This document shows positions 14,923 through 22,747 of a stretch of DNA of 36,694 nt, piece by piece (the stretch's first letter is position 1; each line of letters begins with the position of its first letter). This DNA comes from Aquimarina sp. (lineage in GTDB: Bacteria > Bacteroidota > Bacteroidia > Flavobacteriales > Flavobacteriaceae). The translations under genes and the position numbers were made by a program. Below the pieces are notes generated by a model. It was not told the DNA's origin. It saw only the letters and a program-made list of their open reading frames with translations, and searched no databases. The stretch covers positions 1 to 36,694 of the forward strand of contig NZVW01000178.1 of NCBI GenBank assembly GCA_002697475.1, read 5' to 3'.

Positions 14923-14950
14923 ACATCTGGTTTTTTAAGATTTTACTGTT

Positions 14951-15178
14951 TTACAGGACATACATCACCCTTAAGGTGGAGTCTATAGGATCAAAGGGTT
15001 TTGCAGCATGGGGTTTCCCTACAAAAGGGTAGCCTTTGGCTTCTCCGGGAGCAAGGGCGACATTATTGACCATAGCCGGAGTATCCCCGATATTCTTTAC
15101 CGAGGCAAACAGGAACCCTAAAGGGATTTCTCCTGCTTCCCGGTAGTCTTGCTCTATAGTATTAGCGAGTACGTCCAT
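14951..15178 (-). CDS. Small beta-rich protein, possible virion component
   Basis: This 75-aa protein has no membrane helix. It is beta-rich with GFLFASVKNIGDTPAMVNNV, then LAPGEAKGYPFVGK and STLRVMYVL. Such short beta-domains with a PGE turn recur in virion spike or decoration proteins of Bacteroidetes phages. It overlaps the end of the 244-aa gene by 17 bp. Likely a minor capsid or spike-base protein; function not proven. Confidence 0.6.
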   Translation of the reverse strand: MDVLANTIEQDYREAGEIPLGFLFASVKNIGDTPAMVNNVALAPGEAKGYPFVGKPHAAKPFDPIDSTLRVMYVL

Positions 15179-15896
15179 GGGCTGCTGATTTTGTTTTTAA
15201 GGCATACATCACCACACCGACCGTAATCAGGCTGAGTGCTGCAATACCGATGATATTTCTCATCGCTCTTTTTTGTTTGTCCTTAGTGGTCTTCTCTTCT
15301 GCGCTTTGGTTCATAGTTGTGATTTCTGAGGTTTGAGGTGCTACAGTAGTTTGCTGCTGTGGTATAGTTTCTTTTGAAGGAATGTTTTTCCTCGGTATTG
15401 GTTTTTCTAAGGGTTTGGATTTTCCTGTACCGTCCTTTCCTTTATACGGCAAGACGATATCTTTGCTGCCCTTTTTTACGGGTCTTGATTTGGTCTGTTG
15501 TATGTTGCGTCGCTGACTCGGGTCTCCCGGTAGTATGGGTACTCCTTTATACTTTCGGTTGTACCTGCCAATTTTTGAAATACCGCCGTATCCTTCAACA
15601 TCACGGTGTATAGGATTTCCGAATGGGACAGGGTAATACGTAGAAGGTTTTTTCTTCCCTCCCTGTACTGCTATGTTGCGTTGGTTTACATTTCCTTTTG
15701 GGGTTGCTTTTCTTCCGGCTTTTGGTCTTCGGTATGGATGCTTTACGGAATTCCGTAGTGCGCGCATGGCCTTTTGCCTGTTGATCCCTAACTGCACTAC
15801 CTTTCCTTTATATATTCTTCGCTTTTGGGGTCGGTAACGGATAAAGGAATCATAGGTATGGGCATCTAATGCTGAATGTATAGGATAAGGGATCAT
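15162..15896 (-). CDS. Very basic protein with C-terminal membrane helix
   Basis: This 244-aa protein is rich in Lys/Arg over most of its length (SFIRYRPQKRRIYKGK, HPYRRPKAGRKATPKG), with Pro/Gln/Thr linkers, and ends in a membrane helix (MRNIIGIAALSLITVGVVMY) and a basic tail. There is no globular domain I recognise. The basic, disordered body suggests a nucleic-acid or capsid-lining role next to a membrane. It is one of four consecutive proteins (14434-17306, except the 75-aa gene) with the anchor at or near the C-terminus. Confidence 0.6.
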   Translation of the reverse strand: MIPYPIHSALDAHTYDSFIRYRPQKRRIYKGKVVQLGINRQKAMRALRNSVKHPYRRPKAGRKATPKGNVNQRNIAVQGGKKKPSTYYPVPFGNPIHRDVEGYGGISKIGRYNRKYKGVPILPGDPSQRRNIQQTKSRPVKKGSKDIVLPYKGKDGTGKSKPLEKPIPRKNIPSKETIPQQQTTVAPQTSEITTMNQSAEEKTTKDKQKRAMRNIIGIAALSLITVGVVMYALKTKSAAHGRTR

Positions 15897-15921
15897 AACA
15901 GGTGGTGTTTATTATTTACGG

Positions 15922-16650
15922 TTAGCGTACCATTGTTGGTGGTGCCGGTGCTGGCAAATAGGAGACCGCTCTGCCTCCTCCTTTTGAGGTAGCTACCACG
16001 ATTCCGATGACTGCCAACAGGGCAATTCCTCCACCCACCATAGCGATGGTTTTGGTCTGGTTCTTTTTGGCTTCTGCTTCCTTTTTTAGTCTTTCTTCTT
16101 CAGCGCGTCGGCGACGTTCTTCTTCTTCACGTCTCCTGCGCTCTTCAGCTTCCCGCTCCCGTTGCATACGTTCCTGCATCTCCCGCATTCTTCTTTCCAT
16201 ATCCCGCTTCGCCTGTGCTGCCTGTGCCTTGGCTTGAGCAGCCGCGGCCTGGGATGCTGCTACGGCAGCATTGTTACCGCCACTACTGCGTTTCTTCTTT
16301 TTAAACAAACCGCCTACAATACCTATAGCGCCTTTAGCCAGTGCGCCCCAAAACTCATCTTCATCTTCTCCTGCATAGGCACTGAACTCTTTGCGCTCCA
16401 AAGCCAGCATTTCTTTTCCCCTGTACTGTATATGGGTAGTCAGTAGCTGACCTAAGTCCTGCTCGAATTTGGGATCGTTGCGCTTTAGTAACTCGACGAC
16501 TTCATTTATGATATGCAGTCTCGTGGGCTTGCCTTTAAACACAATACCGTGCTTAGCCAATAATCCTAAAACAGGTTTGGGCTTGGTCAGTATCAAATGA
16601 CTGATCAGGTTGATGGCTTCATTGTATTGTTGTTGAAAACGTGGTTTCAT
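15922..16650 (-). CDS. Coiled-coil membrane protein with helical N-terminal domain
   Basis: This 242-aa protein has a helical N-terminal domain (1-70; LILTKPKPVLGLLAKHGIVF, VVELLKRNDPKF) resembling the start of the 233-aa neighbour. An amphipathic Gly/Ala segment (ALAKGAIGIVGGLFKKKK) and a long Glu/Arg coiled coil (about 140-195, e.g. EAEERRRREEEERRRRAEEE) follow, then a membrane helix (TIAMVGGGIALLAVIGIVVA). The coiled coil suggests a rod projecting from a membrane. Virion or injection-apparatus role is inferred from position beside the candidate capsid gene. Confidence 0.65.
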   Translation of the reverse strand: MKPRFQQQYNEAINLISHLILTKPKPVLGLLAKHGIVFKGKPTRLHIINEVVELLKRNDPKFEQDLGQLLTTHIQYRGKEMLALERKEFSAYAGEDEDEFWGALAKGAIGIVGGLFKKKKRSSGGNNAAVAASQAAAAQAKAQAAQAKRDMERRMREMQERMQREREAEERRRREEEERRRRAEEERLKKEAEAKKNQTKTIAMVGGGIALLAVIGIVVATSKGGGRAVSYLPAPAPPTMVR

Positions 16651-16673
16651 CTGTTTTTTATTTTTTATGATCC

Positions 16674-17306
16674 TTATCCTGCCAGACGACTGGCTCCGAC
16701 TAAATACCCTGCCATAAATACCACTCCCATAAGCAGTAATTCCTCCCTGCCAAAAAGGGTAGACTTTTTAGGCGCAGAAGGTTCGGAGGATTGTTCTTTA
16801 TCTATAAGCTTGCGCTGACGCAGTTCGTTCCATACCAGTTGTACCTCTGAGGCTAGCTTTTGATCCTTGGGATTGGCATTGGACTGCTTGCGGATACGGT
16901 CATAGTAACTTTTGACTTCTTTATCCGATAGTTCTGAAAACTGATCTAAAAAACTGTCTTCGTCTCCTGAGCCGTTGTAGTTGGAATGTCCGCAGGCACC
17001 ACAAAAATTGTCTTCGTCATTGTATTTCTCATTGGCACACGAATGACAGTAATTTTTGGGTGTACTGGTGTTCAGCTTTAGTATGGCTTTACGGTCAGGA
17101 TGTGCTTCCAATAGTTTTGGGAGTACCTGTTTGCCTTCTCTTTTGACCAGTTCCTTGGTGGCTTTTACCAGCGTATGTACATCGTCAGGAACTTCAAAAC
17201 CGCAATCATAGATCAGTTCCCGAACGGGTTCGGGATTGCTGTATACGATATAGTCAATACTGTTTTGTGCCAGTGTTTTTCTGGTAGTTCTTTTTAAGGT
17301 GTTCAT
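16674..17306 (-). CDS. Zinc-ribbon protein with C-terminal membrane helix
   Basis: I start at the ATG at 17306 (MNTLKRTTRKTLAQ) because the longer track start at 17375 would read through a strong hairpin. The 210-aa product has an N-terminal helical domain (YSNPEPVRELIYDCGFEVPD) that parallels the 242-aa neighbour and a four-Cys zinc ribbon (CHSCANEKYNDEDNFCGACG). An acidic segment, a helical region (LSDKEVKSYYDRIRKQ, VQLVWNELRQRK) and a C-terminal membrane helix (LLLMGVVFMAGYLVGA) complete it. A zinc ribbon tethered to a membrane is unusual in a phage structural operon. Function unknown. Confidence 0.65.
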   Translation of the reverse strand: MNTLKRTTRKTLAQNSIDYIVYSNPEPVRELIYDCGFEVPDDVHTLVKATKELVKREGKQVLPKLLEAHPDRKAILKLNTSTPKNYCHSCANEKYNDEDNFCGACGHSNYNGSGDEDSFLDQFSELSDKEVKSYYDRIRKQSNANPKDQKLASEVQLVWNELRQRKLIDKEQSSEPSAPKKSTLFGREELLLMGVVFMAGYLVGASRLAG

Positions 17307-17335
17307 AAGCGTTGCTTTATATAGGGTGATACCTG

Positions 17336-17365
17336 CCGGAGCAAAGATCTCTCTCCTTGCTCCGG
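17336..17365 (-). promoter_or_regulatory. Strong RNA hairpin after the candidate capsid gene
   Basis: CCGGAGCAA and TTGCTCCGG form a perfect 9-bp stem with a 12-nt loop, located 44 bp downstream of the stop of the 294-aa gene and 30 bp upstream of the next start. There is no U-run, so it is not a standard terminator. It may protect the 3' end of an abundant upstream mRNA or reduce readthrough, as often found after major capsid genes. Confidence 0.55.
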
Positions 17366-17408
17366 GGTACCACATTTGAAATTGGGATGTTCCGGCTGCT
17401 TATGCAAA

Positions 17409-18293
17409 TTATCTCCATCTGCGTCTGCGAAGCACAGGGGCTGGATATCTCCTTCTGGGTTTAACGCGACGTACGGGTCTTCTTCTCACCACTCTGCGCT
17501 TTACGGGTTTTATCCCAAAGGCGGTGGGTTTCTTTTTTCTACGGATCAGATCTATCTGTGGTAGCCCTGTTGTTCTTGGAACTCTGGACAGCTCTGCCAC
17601 ATTGTTTCCTTTAAGCAGGTTGCCCATATTGGCTCTCGCCTTGATCGTAAAGGTGAATACTGCTGTAGTATCCGGATTGATGGTAACTCGCAGTGAATCC
17701 TGACCTGTTACATTCAGCTCAAAGTTATCATCGTCAATAAGCTGCTGGGTAAAGTTCTGTGGAGAGGTAGCATTACGGGGTTGGTACACTCGTACGGTGT
17801 TCGATCCGGCTGCTGTTCTTTTGGTCAGGCGCAGTACGTTATCGAACTGTAAGGGGTTGCTTACCGAATACTTCATCCCGGAAATCTTGAACGGATTTGC
17901 CTTGGATTCCTCACGGACTTCCTTATGACTGGATTCTTCTACTTCCACAGTAACTCCTGCGGGTTGGGCTGCTTCTTCGTTTCCTCCGAAAACAACTGCC
18001 TCGGCTGCTTCACCGGAAGTGTTGCGTACCACAACGGTTAGGGTACGGTCATTAGGGTCTATCTTTCCGATGGAAGTACGGGTGTAATCATCATAAAGGT
18101 CTTCTTCATAGTCATCGATATACTCGTCTTCGTATTCTTCATCATAAGCGTCTTCGTTTCCTTCAAATCCGGTATCGAAGTCGTCTTCATAGTCATCATC
18201 ATACCCGTCGTAGATGTCCATTTCGCCATCGTAATCATCGTAACGATCTTCTGCATCGTCCTGATAGCGCATTAATTCATCATTGTAATTCAT
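17409..18293 (-). CDS. Candidate major capsid/virion protein (beta-sandwich)
   Basis: This 294-aa protein has three parts. An Asp/Glu/Tyr-rich N-terminus spans residues 1-70. A beta-sandwich-like core (about 82-220) holds LTVVVRNTSGEAAEAVVFGG, then NPFKISGMKYSV and SPQNF. An Arg-rich tail (265-294, VRRRPVRRVKPRRRYPAPVL) ends it. The N...G-N and SPQ patterns recur in jelly-roll virion proteins. It starts the run of structural genes, has hairpins on both sides, and shares its core with the 575-aa propeller protein. The basic tail could contact DNA and the acidic head could be a scaffold-like or cleaved segment. Capsid identity is inferred; a decoration or internal protein is possible. Confidence 0.6.
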   Translation of the reverse strand: MNYNDELMRYQDDAEDRYDDYDGEMDIYDGYDDDYEDDFDTGFEGNEDAYDEEYEDEYIDDYEEDLYDDYTRTSIGKIDPNDRTLTVVVRNTSGEAAEAVVFGGNEEAAQPAGVTVEVEESSHKEVREESKANPFKISGMKYSVSNPLQFDNVLRLTKRTAAGSNTVRVYQPRNATSPQNFTQQLIDDDNFELNVTGQDSLRVTINPDTTAVFTFTIKARANMGNLLKGNNVAELSRVPRTTGLPQIDLIRRKKKPTAFGIKPVKRRVVRRRPVRRVKPRRRYPAPVLRRRRWR

Positions 18294-18309
18294 AATTCTT
18301 TAGGTTTTG

Positions 18310-18327
18310 TTGCGCTCCTTAGCGCAA
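18310..18327 (-). promoter_or_regulatory. Leader hairpin holding AAGGAG
   Basis: TTGCGCT-CCTT-AGCGCAA is a perfect 7-bp stem with a 4-nt loop in the leader of the 294-aa gene. On the mRNA the loop and stem edge read AAGGAG, a Shine-Dalgarno-like word about 25 nt from the ATG, too far for direct use. It could stabilise the leader or affect translation. Confidence 0.4.
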
Positions 18328-18398
18328 TGTTTGACTTGTGCCGGCTCCCTGTTTTATATTCCGTAACTATGGCATCACTGATGCCCCTCTCTAAAGGG

Positions 18399-18563
18399 TT
18401 AGGATTTTTTTGTGGTTGGGGATGGGGTGGCTGCCAGCTTTTTTGCTTTTCTCTTGTCCAGCATAGGGCGTACGTAAAATGCTCCTACTGCCGTGAATGC
18501 AATTGCAGATACCAGGATTACTGCCCCAATTGCCTGGTAGTTTAATTCTTTTGAATTTGCCAT
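18399..18563 (-). CDS. 54-aa single-span membrane protein
   Basis: This gene is too short for the ORF track. From the ATG at 18563 the product reads MANSKELNYQAIGAVILV, continues through a hydrophobic helix (AIGAVILVSAIAFTAVGAFY) and ends in a Lys-rich tail and Thr/Pro-rich end (ATPSPTTKKS). It is the first gene of the structural block and has the same topology as many later ones. The overlapping plus-strand ORF at 18327-18545 is a shadow. Likely a virion membrane protein. Confidence 0.6.
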   Translation of the reverse strand: MANSKELNYQAIGAVILVSAIAFTAVGAFYVRPMLDKRKAKKLAATPSPTTKKS

Positions 18564-19061
18564 TTCTCTAGTATATTATGGTGAATATTTGGCTCGGTAT
18601 CTAAACCTTTGATGGCTAAATTCAGTAACTAAAATGGGAATTACACGTACCTTTTATGTTCCGTGTGACGTATAAAGTAATCGAGTTAGGTATTGACAGG
18701 AAATCCCAAAGGAGAAAGCGGTACGAAATTTCTCGGTATATATTTAGCTAATCTGTGAAAGTAATCGTCTTACAACTATTCTGGAATATTTCTAAGTCGA
18801 GAAGAAGAGTTTTAATTGAGACGCACTTGGTTTTATAGAAAGTATTGCATACCCTTTATCATTTTAAGACCTCTTTTTGAATGATTTAAAGTAAAGCAAT
18901 TTAGTGGAGTAGGCAGTTAACGAAATAATTTCTGACTTAAATGGGAATGAAGTTAATTAACAGCTATTTGTGGGTTATAATGATAAATGGATAGCTTGTA
19001 CAATAGTAAATTTTTCTTAATTATAAAGGAAATACACTCTTAAACAAAAAACTAAATCTTG
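18564..19061. other. 500-bp AT-rich intergenic region, probable late promoter
   Basis: There is no ORF of note on either strand. It lies directly upstream of the structural gene block and should hold its promoter, but I find no clear TTTG/TAnnTTTG pair on the minus strand. The element may use its own activator or sigma factor for late genes. The word tctaaacctt appears at about 18600 and again at about 20945, upstream of the AT-rich gene pair. Confidence 0.4.
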
Positions 19062-20012
19062 TTAATAACCATCTTTCTTCTTATTCCAGTATTCATTTAT
19101 GACATCTCGAATATGTCTAGGTTCTTGCCATAATGGAGTTTCTCTTGAATTTATAATAGTATCTACTGGTTTTAACGATATATTAATCAGACAGTCAGAT
19201 CTTTCCCAAATGGCACAAACGTATTTCACGTTTGCCTTAACCAAAAAATCCCTTTCGAAGGTTTGAATACTTTGATAAAGTGGAATAACTTGATTTTCCT
19301 TTTTAAAGGCATTTTCACTTACTTTAAAATTAAGAACATTAGGCTCTTCCTTCGATTTAGGAGTAGCGTGTTTCATTGCTGAGTCATCGGCTAATTTAAT
19401 ATCGGCTAAAAGACTTTCAGGATAAAGTACTCTAACCAGAAAGTTCCCATTCCTTATTACATATATAACATCCATATTCTCTAATGCTGAGAGTTCACTC
19501 CACGTAATTTGATACTCATTTCGCATTATAAATCCATAAATGGTTCGACCATTTCCTTCAAATTGACAGATTTTACGAAGAAAATATCTTTCTTTAACCC
19601 CTAATCCAGCTAAAACTTCCCTATCGTAATTGTTTAAAGATTTTTGAATACCATCTATTCGAAGACGTTCTGTTTCCTTTTCCTCCTCGATACGCTTTAA
19701 ACGTTTCAATTCCATTTTAAACTCACATCCTTCACAACAATAATTGGACGTATTCATTAATTTTAAAAACCTTGTTTGACTAAATGCATTTTCATTGAAA
19801 TAATCGTCACATTGGATACATTTCAAAACGATAACCATAGTAGAGTTATCGCGAACTACCTTTGTGACTTCTTCTATGGTCATTCCTAGTTTTTCAGCCA
19901 GGTCTGATCGTTTATTCACGAAAACTCCATCAACAAACTTCCAATACTTCTTTAATAGCTTTAAAATTTCCTTTGAGACATCTTCTTTAATAACTAAATT
20001 GTAATAATTCAT
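19062..20012 (-). CDS. Unknown Cys-cluster protein, possible moron
   Basis: This 316-aa protein has a possible helix-turn-helix near the N-terminus (KRSDLAEKLGMTIEEVTKVV), then a zinc-binding-like cluster (VLKCIQCDDYF, later YCCEGCEF), a charged helix (KRLKRIEEEKETERLRIDGI) and a C-terminal part of unknown fold. It is clearly more AT-rich than the genes on both sides and is bounded by long noncoding stretches. Both facts suggest later acquisition. It may be a regulator or an anti-phage/exclusion gene; I do not recognise the family. Confidence 0.6.
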   Translation of the reverse strand: MNYYNLVIKEDVSKEILKLLKKYWKFVDGVFVNKRSDLAEKLGMTIEEVTKVVRDNSTMVIVLKCIQCDDYFNENAFSQTRFLKLMNTSNYCCEGCEFKMELKRLKRIEEEKETERLRIDGIQKSLNNYDREVLAGLGVKERYFLRKICQFEGNGRTIYGFIMRNEYQITWSELSALENMDVIYVIRNGNFLVRVLYPESLLADIKLADDSAMKHATPKSKEEPNVLNFKVSENAFKKENQVIPLYQSIQTFERDFLVKANVKYVCAIWERSDCLINISLKPVDTIINSRETPLWQEPRHIRDVINEYWNKKKDGY

Positions 20013-20297
20013 ATATCCTATAATTATTGCTTAGTAATAAAAACACATACAATTTAGTCAAAATGATTTTCGTAGATTATAATGAGTAAAATCTAGTTAA
20101 TAACCTAAAGCGACATTCATATTGGATATAACCTTATCTCAGGCAAAAATCGACGAAGTTGGCTAATATCATTATTTTAAGTAGAAATATCAATGATACC
20201 AAAAAGACTGAAAATAACCTTACTATCTAAAAATCTTTAACTACCGAATTCAGATTTAGAATTACAAGTGCTAATTTAATCTTTTATTGAATCAATT

Positions 20298-20516
20298 TTA
20301 CTCTTCTATAGCTTTGACAGTATCAAGCTTCCAATAAATGATACTCTTTCCTTTATCCAGATCAATTTTTTCGTAGAATTGAACGTGTTGATTATTGATA
20401 CAAACAGATCGAGTATCATAAATATTGTCCGGTATTTCATCTATAACCTTGATCAGGTACTCCTGACTTCTTCCTGTAATCCTGTGATATTCTAATAAAG
20501 TTTCTTCTATACTCAT
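20298..20516 (-). CDS. Small hypothetical protein in the AT-rich insert
   Basis: This 72-aa soluble protein (MSIEETLLEYHRITGRSQEY...) has a helix-rich start and beta-rich end. No family recognised. The 285 bp between it and the 316-aa gene hold nothing I can identify. The base composition is like the 316-aa gene, so both may have arrived together. Confidence 0.5.
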   Translation of the reverse strand: MSIEETLLEYHRITGRSQEYLIKVIDEIPDNIYDTRSVCINNQHVQFYEKIDLDKGKSIIYWKLDTVKAIEE

Positions 20517-20965
20517 TTTGTTATTCCCAAAATTTTAATTCCGATATATCCCGCAAGAATTTTAATCTTCGTAAAATAAATCCTTTCGATTCTTACAGGG
20601 AATAGTAGATTTAATGCGCTCAAGATACTCAAATTAAATAATAGGTATAGAAAATATCCTTTCTATGAATATGGAGTTCTAAGTCAGCACTATTATTCGG
20701 GAATAATCCCAAGTAAAAAAAAATTAGATGAGTACTATTTAAAGAATGGAGAGATCATATTTTAGTATTGATTCTTTTTCAATTTTATAGACAATACTGA
20801 ACAGGTCCTAAAACTTATCAAGGTCTTCATTACTAGACATCTTAGGTTATAAATTTGATGAAAATTTTTTTGATAAAGAAAAATTAAAAATTAAGAGTAG
20901 GGTTGGGCTTCTGCTTTAGGCTATAAGAATAGAATGGGTAGAAGTCTAAACCTTAAATAATACAA
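20517..20965. other. 450-bp AT-rich intergenic region, no gene seen
   Basis: I see no ORF, tRNA or clear terminator. A short inverted repeat, attatt-cggg-aataat, lies near 20692-20707 and a poly-A/T run follows. The region separates the leftward genome-handling operon from the small AT-rich genes, so transcription termination and restart are likely here. Confidence 0.4.
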
Positions 20966-21784
20966 CTAAACACCACAAACACCCTCACATTCTTCGATCA
21001 ATTCCGGAAACATATCCAGCTGTTTAGAAGCCAACGCTTTTCCTTTGATTAGATCAACTATCACCTCTTTTATCGGTCTACAGGTACGATGCAGATAACA
21101 TTCATCATTGATCCCCGGATAATTGCGAATCGTTTCATCCAAAGTAATTGCAGCTTCAAAACTATCCGGTTCATTTTCATAAATCCAAAGCCAATACCTA
21201 TCCGAATGGTAAGGACACACTACACAACTGGAACGTACCGGTACGGGAAGCTGGTACGCTCTAAAGTTTGTAATACAATCAATTCTTCTAAGTCTCTTTT
21301 CAATCAATGGAAACCGATGGGTAATCCACTTGACATTGGCTTGTTTCATCCGTTGCATTTCATCATAGCTAATTCCTAACCATAAAGAAACCCTTTTGGC
21401 TTTAGGAAGTACTTTGCGGATATGTCTTCTCACAGGTCGTATTTTATAATCTCCCGTACATTGTCTCCGTATAATACCCTTTTTACCTGTCACCCGGTTT
21501 TTCGTATAGTAGGGTATTCCTTCAGAACTTTTACTCTCACCTGTTACATATGCTAGCGCATCTTTAAAAATGTTTCCTGTAGAGACCACATCAATAGTAA
21601 AATGAAACTCTTCCTGCACAAATCTTTGTAACCACTCCAGATATTTGTACACCCCCTTGGGTTCATTACCTGTATCTGAGAATATAGCGTGGGAGGGAAT
21701 GACATCAAATTCACCCCTCAACCCACGCAAAAGCAAATCCGTAGACTGTGTACCTGCTCCCAATGAAATAATATGATGTTCCAC
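20966..21784 (-). CDS. PAPS-reductase-like (PP-loop) protein
   Basis: This 272-aa protein has the PP-loop-like SLGAGTQST (residues 7-15) near the N-terminus, then FSDTGNEPKGVYKYLEWL, RRQCTGDYKIRPVRRHIR (C109) and SSCVVCPYHSDRYW (C187, C190). These match the phosphoadenosine phosphosulfate reductase-like proteins common in phages and mobile elements, where the cysteines probably bind metal or an Fe-S cluster. Phage members have no proven substrate; sulfur transfer to nucleic acid or nucleotide chemistry is possible. It follows the packaging-type ATPase by 24 bp and ends the genome-handling operon. It is too short to be DndC. Confidence 0.75.
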   Translation of the reverse strand: MEHHIISLGAGTQSTDLLLRGLRGEFDVIPSHAIFSDTGNEPKGVYKYLEWLQRFVQEEFHFTIDVVSTGNIFKDALAYVTGESKSSEGIPYYTKNRVTGKKGIIRRQCTGDYKIRPVRRHIRKVLPKAKRVSLWLGISYDEMQRMKQANVKWITHRFPLIEKRLRRIDCITNFRAYQLPVPVRSSCVVCPYHSDRYWLWIYENEPDSFEAAITLDETIRNYPGINDECYLHRTCRPIKEVIVDLIKGKALASKQLDMFPELIEECEGVCGV

Positions 21785-21808
21785 AAGCTAAGTTTGATTT
21801 AAAATAGA

Positions 21809-22744
21809 TTATTCAATTTCCTGAGTCCCGGGATCGTGATATAAGGTGTAGTCACATATCATTTTGATAATGGCTGCATTACGATCTTTATATTTCAGTT
21901 TACCTTTGAAATCCCGCTCCTGCATTAACATCCGTACTTTCTTTCCTTCTTCCTGATCAATGTAGCGTTTACAAGCCCGGATAAAAGCAGCCTTGCTACA
22001 TCCCATAATTTTGCGTTGTCGCATATTGACATACACAAAGAAACTTTTTTGCTTTTTGTACTCCTGCTCGGCAATAGTACCCTCTACAAAAGCTCTGGTG
22101 CATAAATCGTATTGTTCATCCACGATAAGCTGTGCTATACGTACCATCTGATATTTAGGAATACGATCGCGGTAACGGGTAACATCATCCACCTGATGAT
22201 GCAAGCGCAGCCATGTACAATTCTGCCACTCGGAAGTACTAATTTTCGCAATGGATTGATGTGTAAGGAGCACGTCTATTCCTTTATGTCTTACTGTACA
22301 TAAAGCGCCAATCATAGACTGCCCTTTAGCTCCTGCCATATAATGATCTATATCGTCCAGTACGATCATCCCGTTTCGATAGTGTTTCAGGATTTTATCC
22401 ACTACTTCCTTTTTATCATTATCATCCATTGGAGATCCGTCCGGCTTAAACGGACGAATCCTGCGACACGCAATGGCAGTAAGCGCTTTGAGATAATTTG
22501 GGTTTACGGTCTGAAATTCCGGATAATCATCATCATTGGTATCAAATGCCAATACCTTTCTTCCCTTTTTTCCTGTAGCAGGATTATCCTTCAGGTACTT
22601 TAGAATTTCAAGTTTGTTCCTGTAGGTCTTTCCGACTCCTGTTTCTCCACATACAACTACAATCACATTTTGCCGTTCGAGATCTTCCTTTCTGTACGCT
22701 ATGGGTTTACGACCACGGGTAGCTTTATTCTTTGATTTTCCCAT
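21809..22744 (-). CDS. P-loop ATPase, candidate genome-packaging motor
   Basis: This 311-aa protein has a basic N-terminus, Walker A GETGVGKT (33-40), Walker B MIVLDDID (126-133) and LLTHQS (159-164), where a glutamine follows a strand as in FtsK/HerA-type motors. It then has RLHHQVDDVTRYRDRI. The order and spacing fit the Zot/FtsK-HerA group, which includes packaging ATPases of tailless membrane viruses. It is longer than PRD1 P9. There is no membrane helix, which argues against a phage-assembly Zot of filamentous type. It lies 3 bp after the acidic 318-aa gene. No terminase is present in the window, so this is the best packaging candidate. Confidence 0.65.
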   Translation of the reverse strand: MGKSKNKATRGRKPIAYRKEDLERQNVIVVVCGETGVGKTYRNKLEILKYLKDNPATGKKGRKVLAFDTNDDDYPEFQTVNPNYLKALTAIACRRIRPFKPDGSPMDDNDKKEVVDKILKHYRNGMIVLDDIDHYMAGAKGQSMIGALCTVRHKGIDVLLTHQSIAKISTSEWQNCTWLRLHHQVDDVTRYRDRIPKYQMVRIAQLIVDEQYDLCTRAFVEGTIAEQEYKKQKSFFVYVNMRQRKIMGCSKAAFIRACKRYIDQEEGKKVRMLMQERDFKGKLKYKDRNAAIIKMICDYTLYHDPGTQEIE

Positions 22745-22747
22745 GGA

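Noticed and set aside
17307-17375. Longer start (MWYPGARREI) for the zinc-ribbon protein
   Set aside because: This stretch encodes a perfect 9-bp inverted repeat, which looks like a noncoding RNA hairpin; the ATG at 17306 gives a sensible N-terminus.
18327-18545. Plus-strand 72-aa Cys-rich ORF
   Set aside because: It is antisense to the 54-aa membrane gene on the minus strand, which fits the operon direction and topology.
20692-20707. Short inverted repeat attatt-cggg-aataat as an intrinsic terminator
   Set aside because: The stem is only 6 bp and AT-rich, with no convincing T-run in the expected position, so it is mentioned only as part of the intergenic region.
20966-21784. DndC of a phosphorothioation system
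   Set aside because: The protein is too short and no DndB, DndD or DndE neighbours are present; the Cys pattern fits phage PAPS-reductase-like proteins.
21809-22744. Zot-type assembly protein of a filamentous phage
   Set aside because: It has no transmembrane helix and the gene content is far larger than in inoviruses; packaging-type ATPase is preferred, although the two groups are hard to separate by eye.
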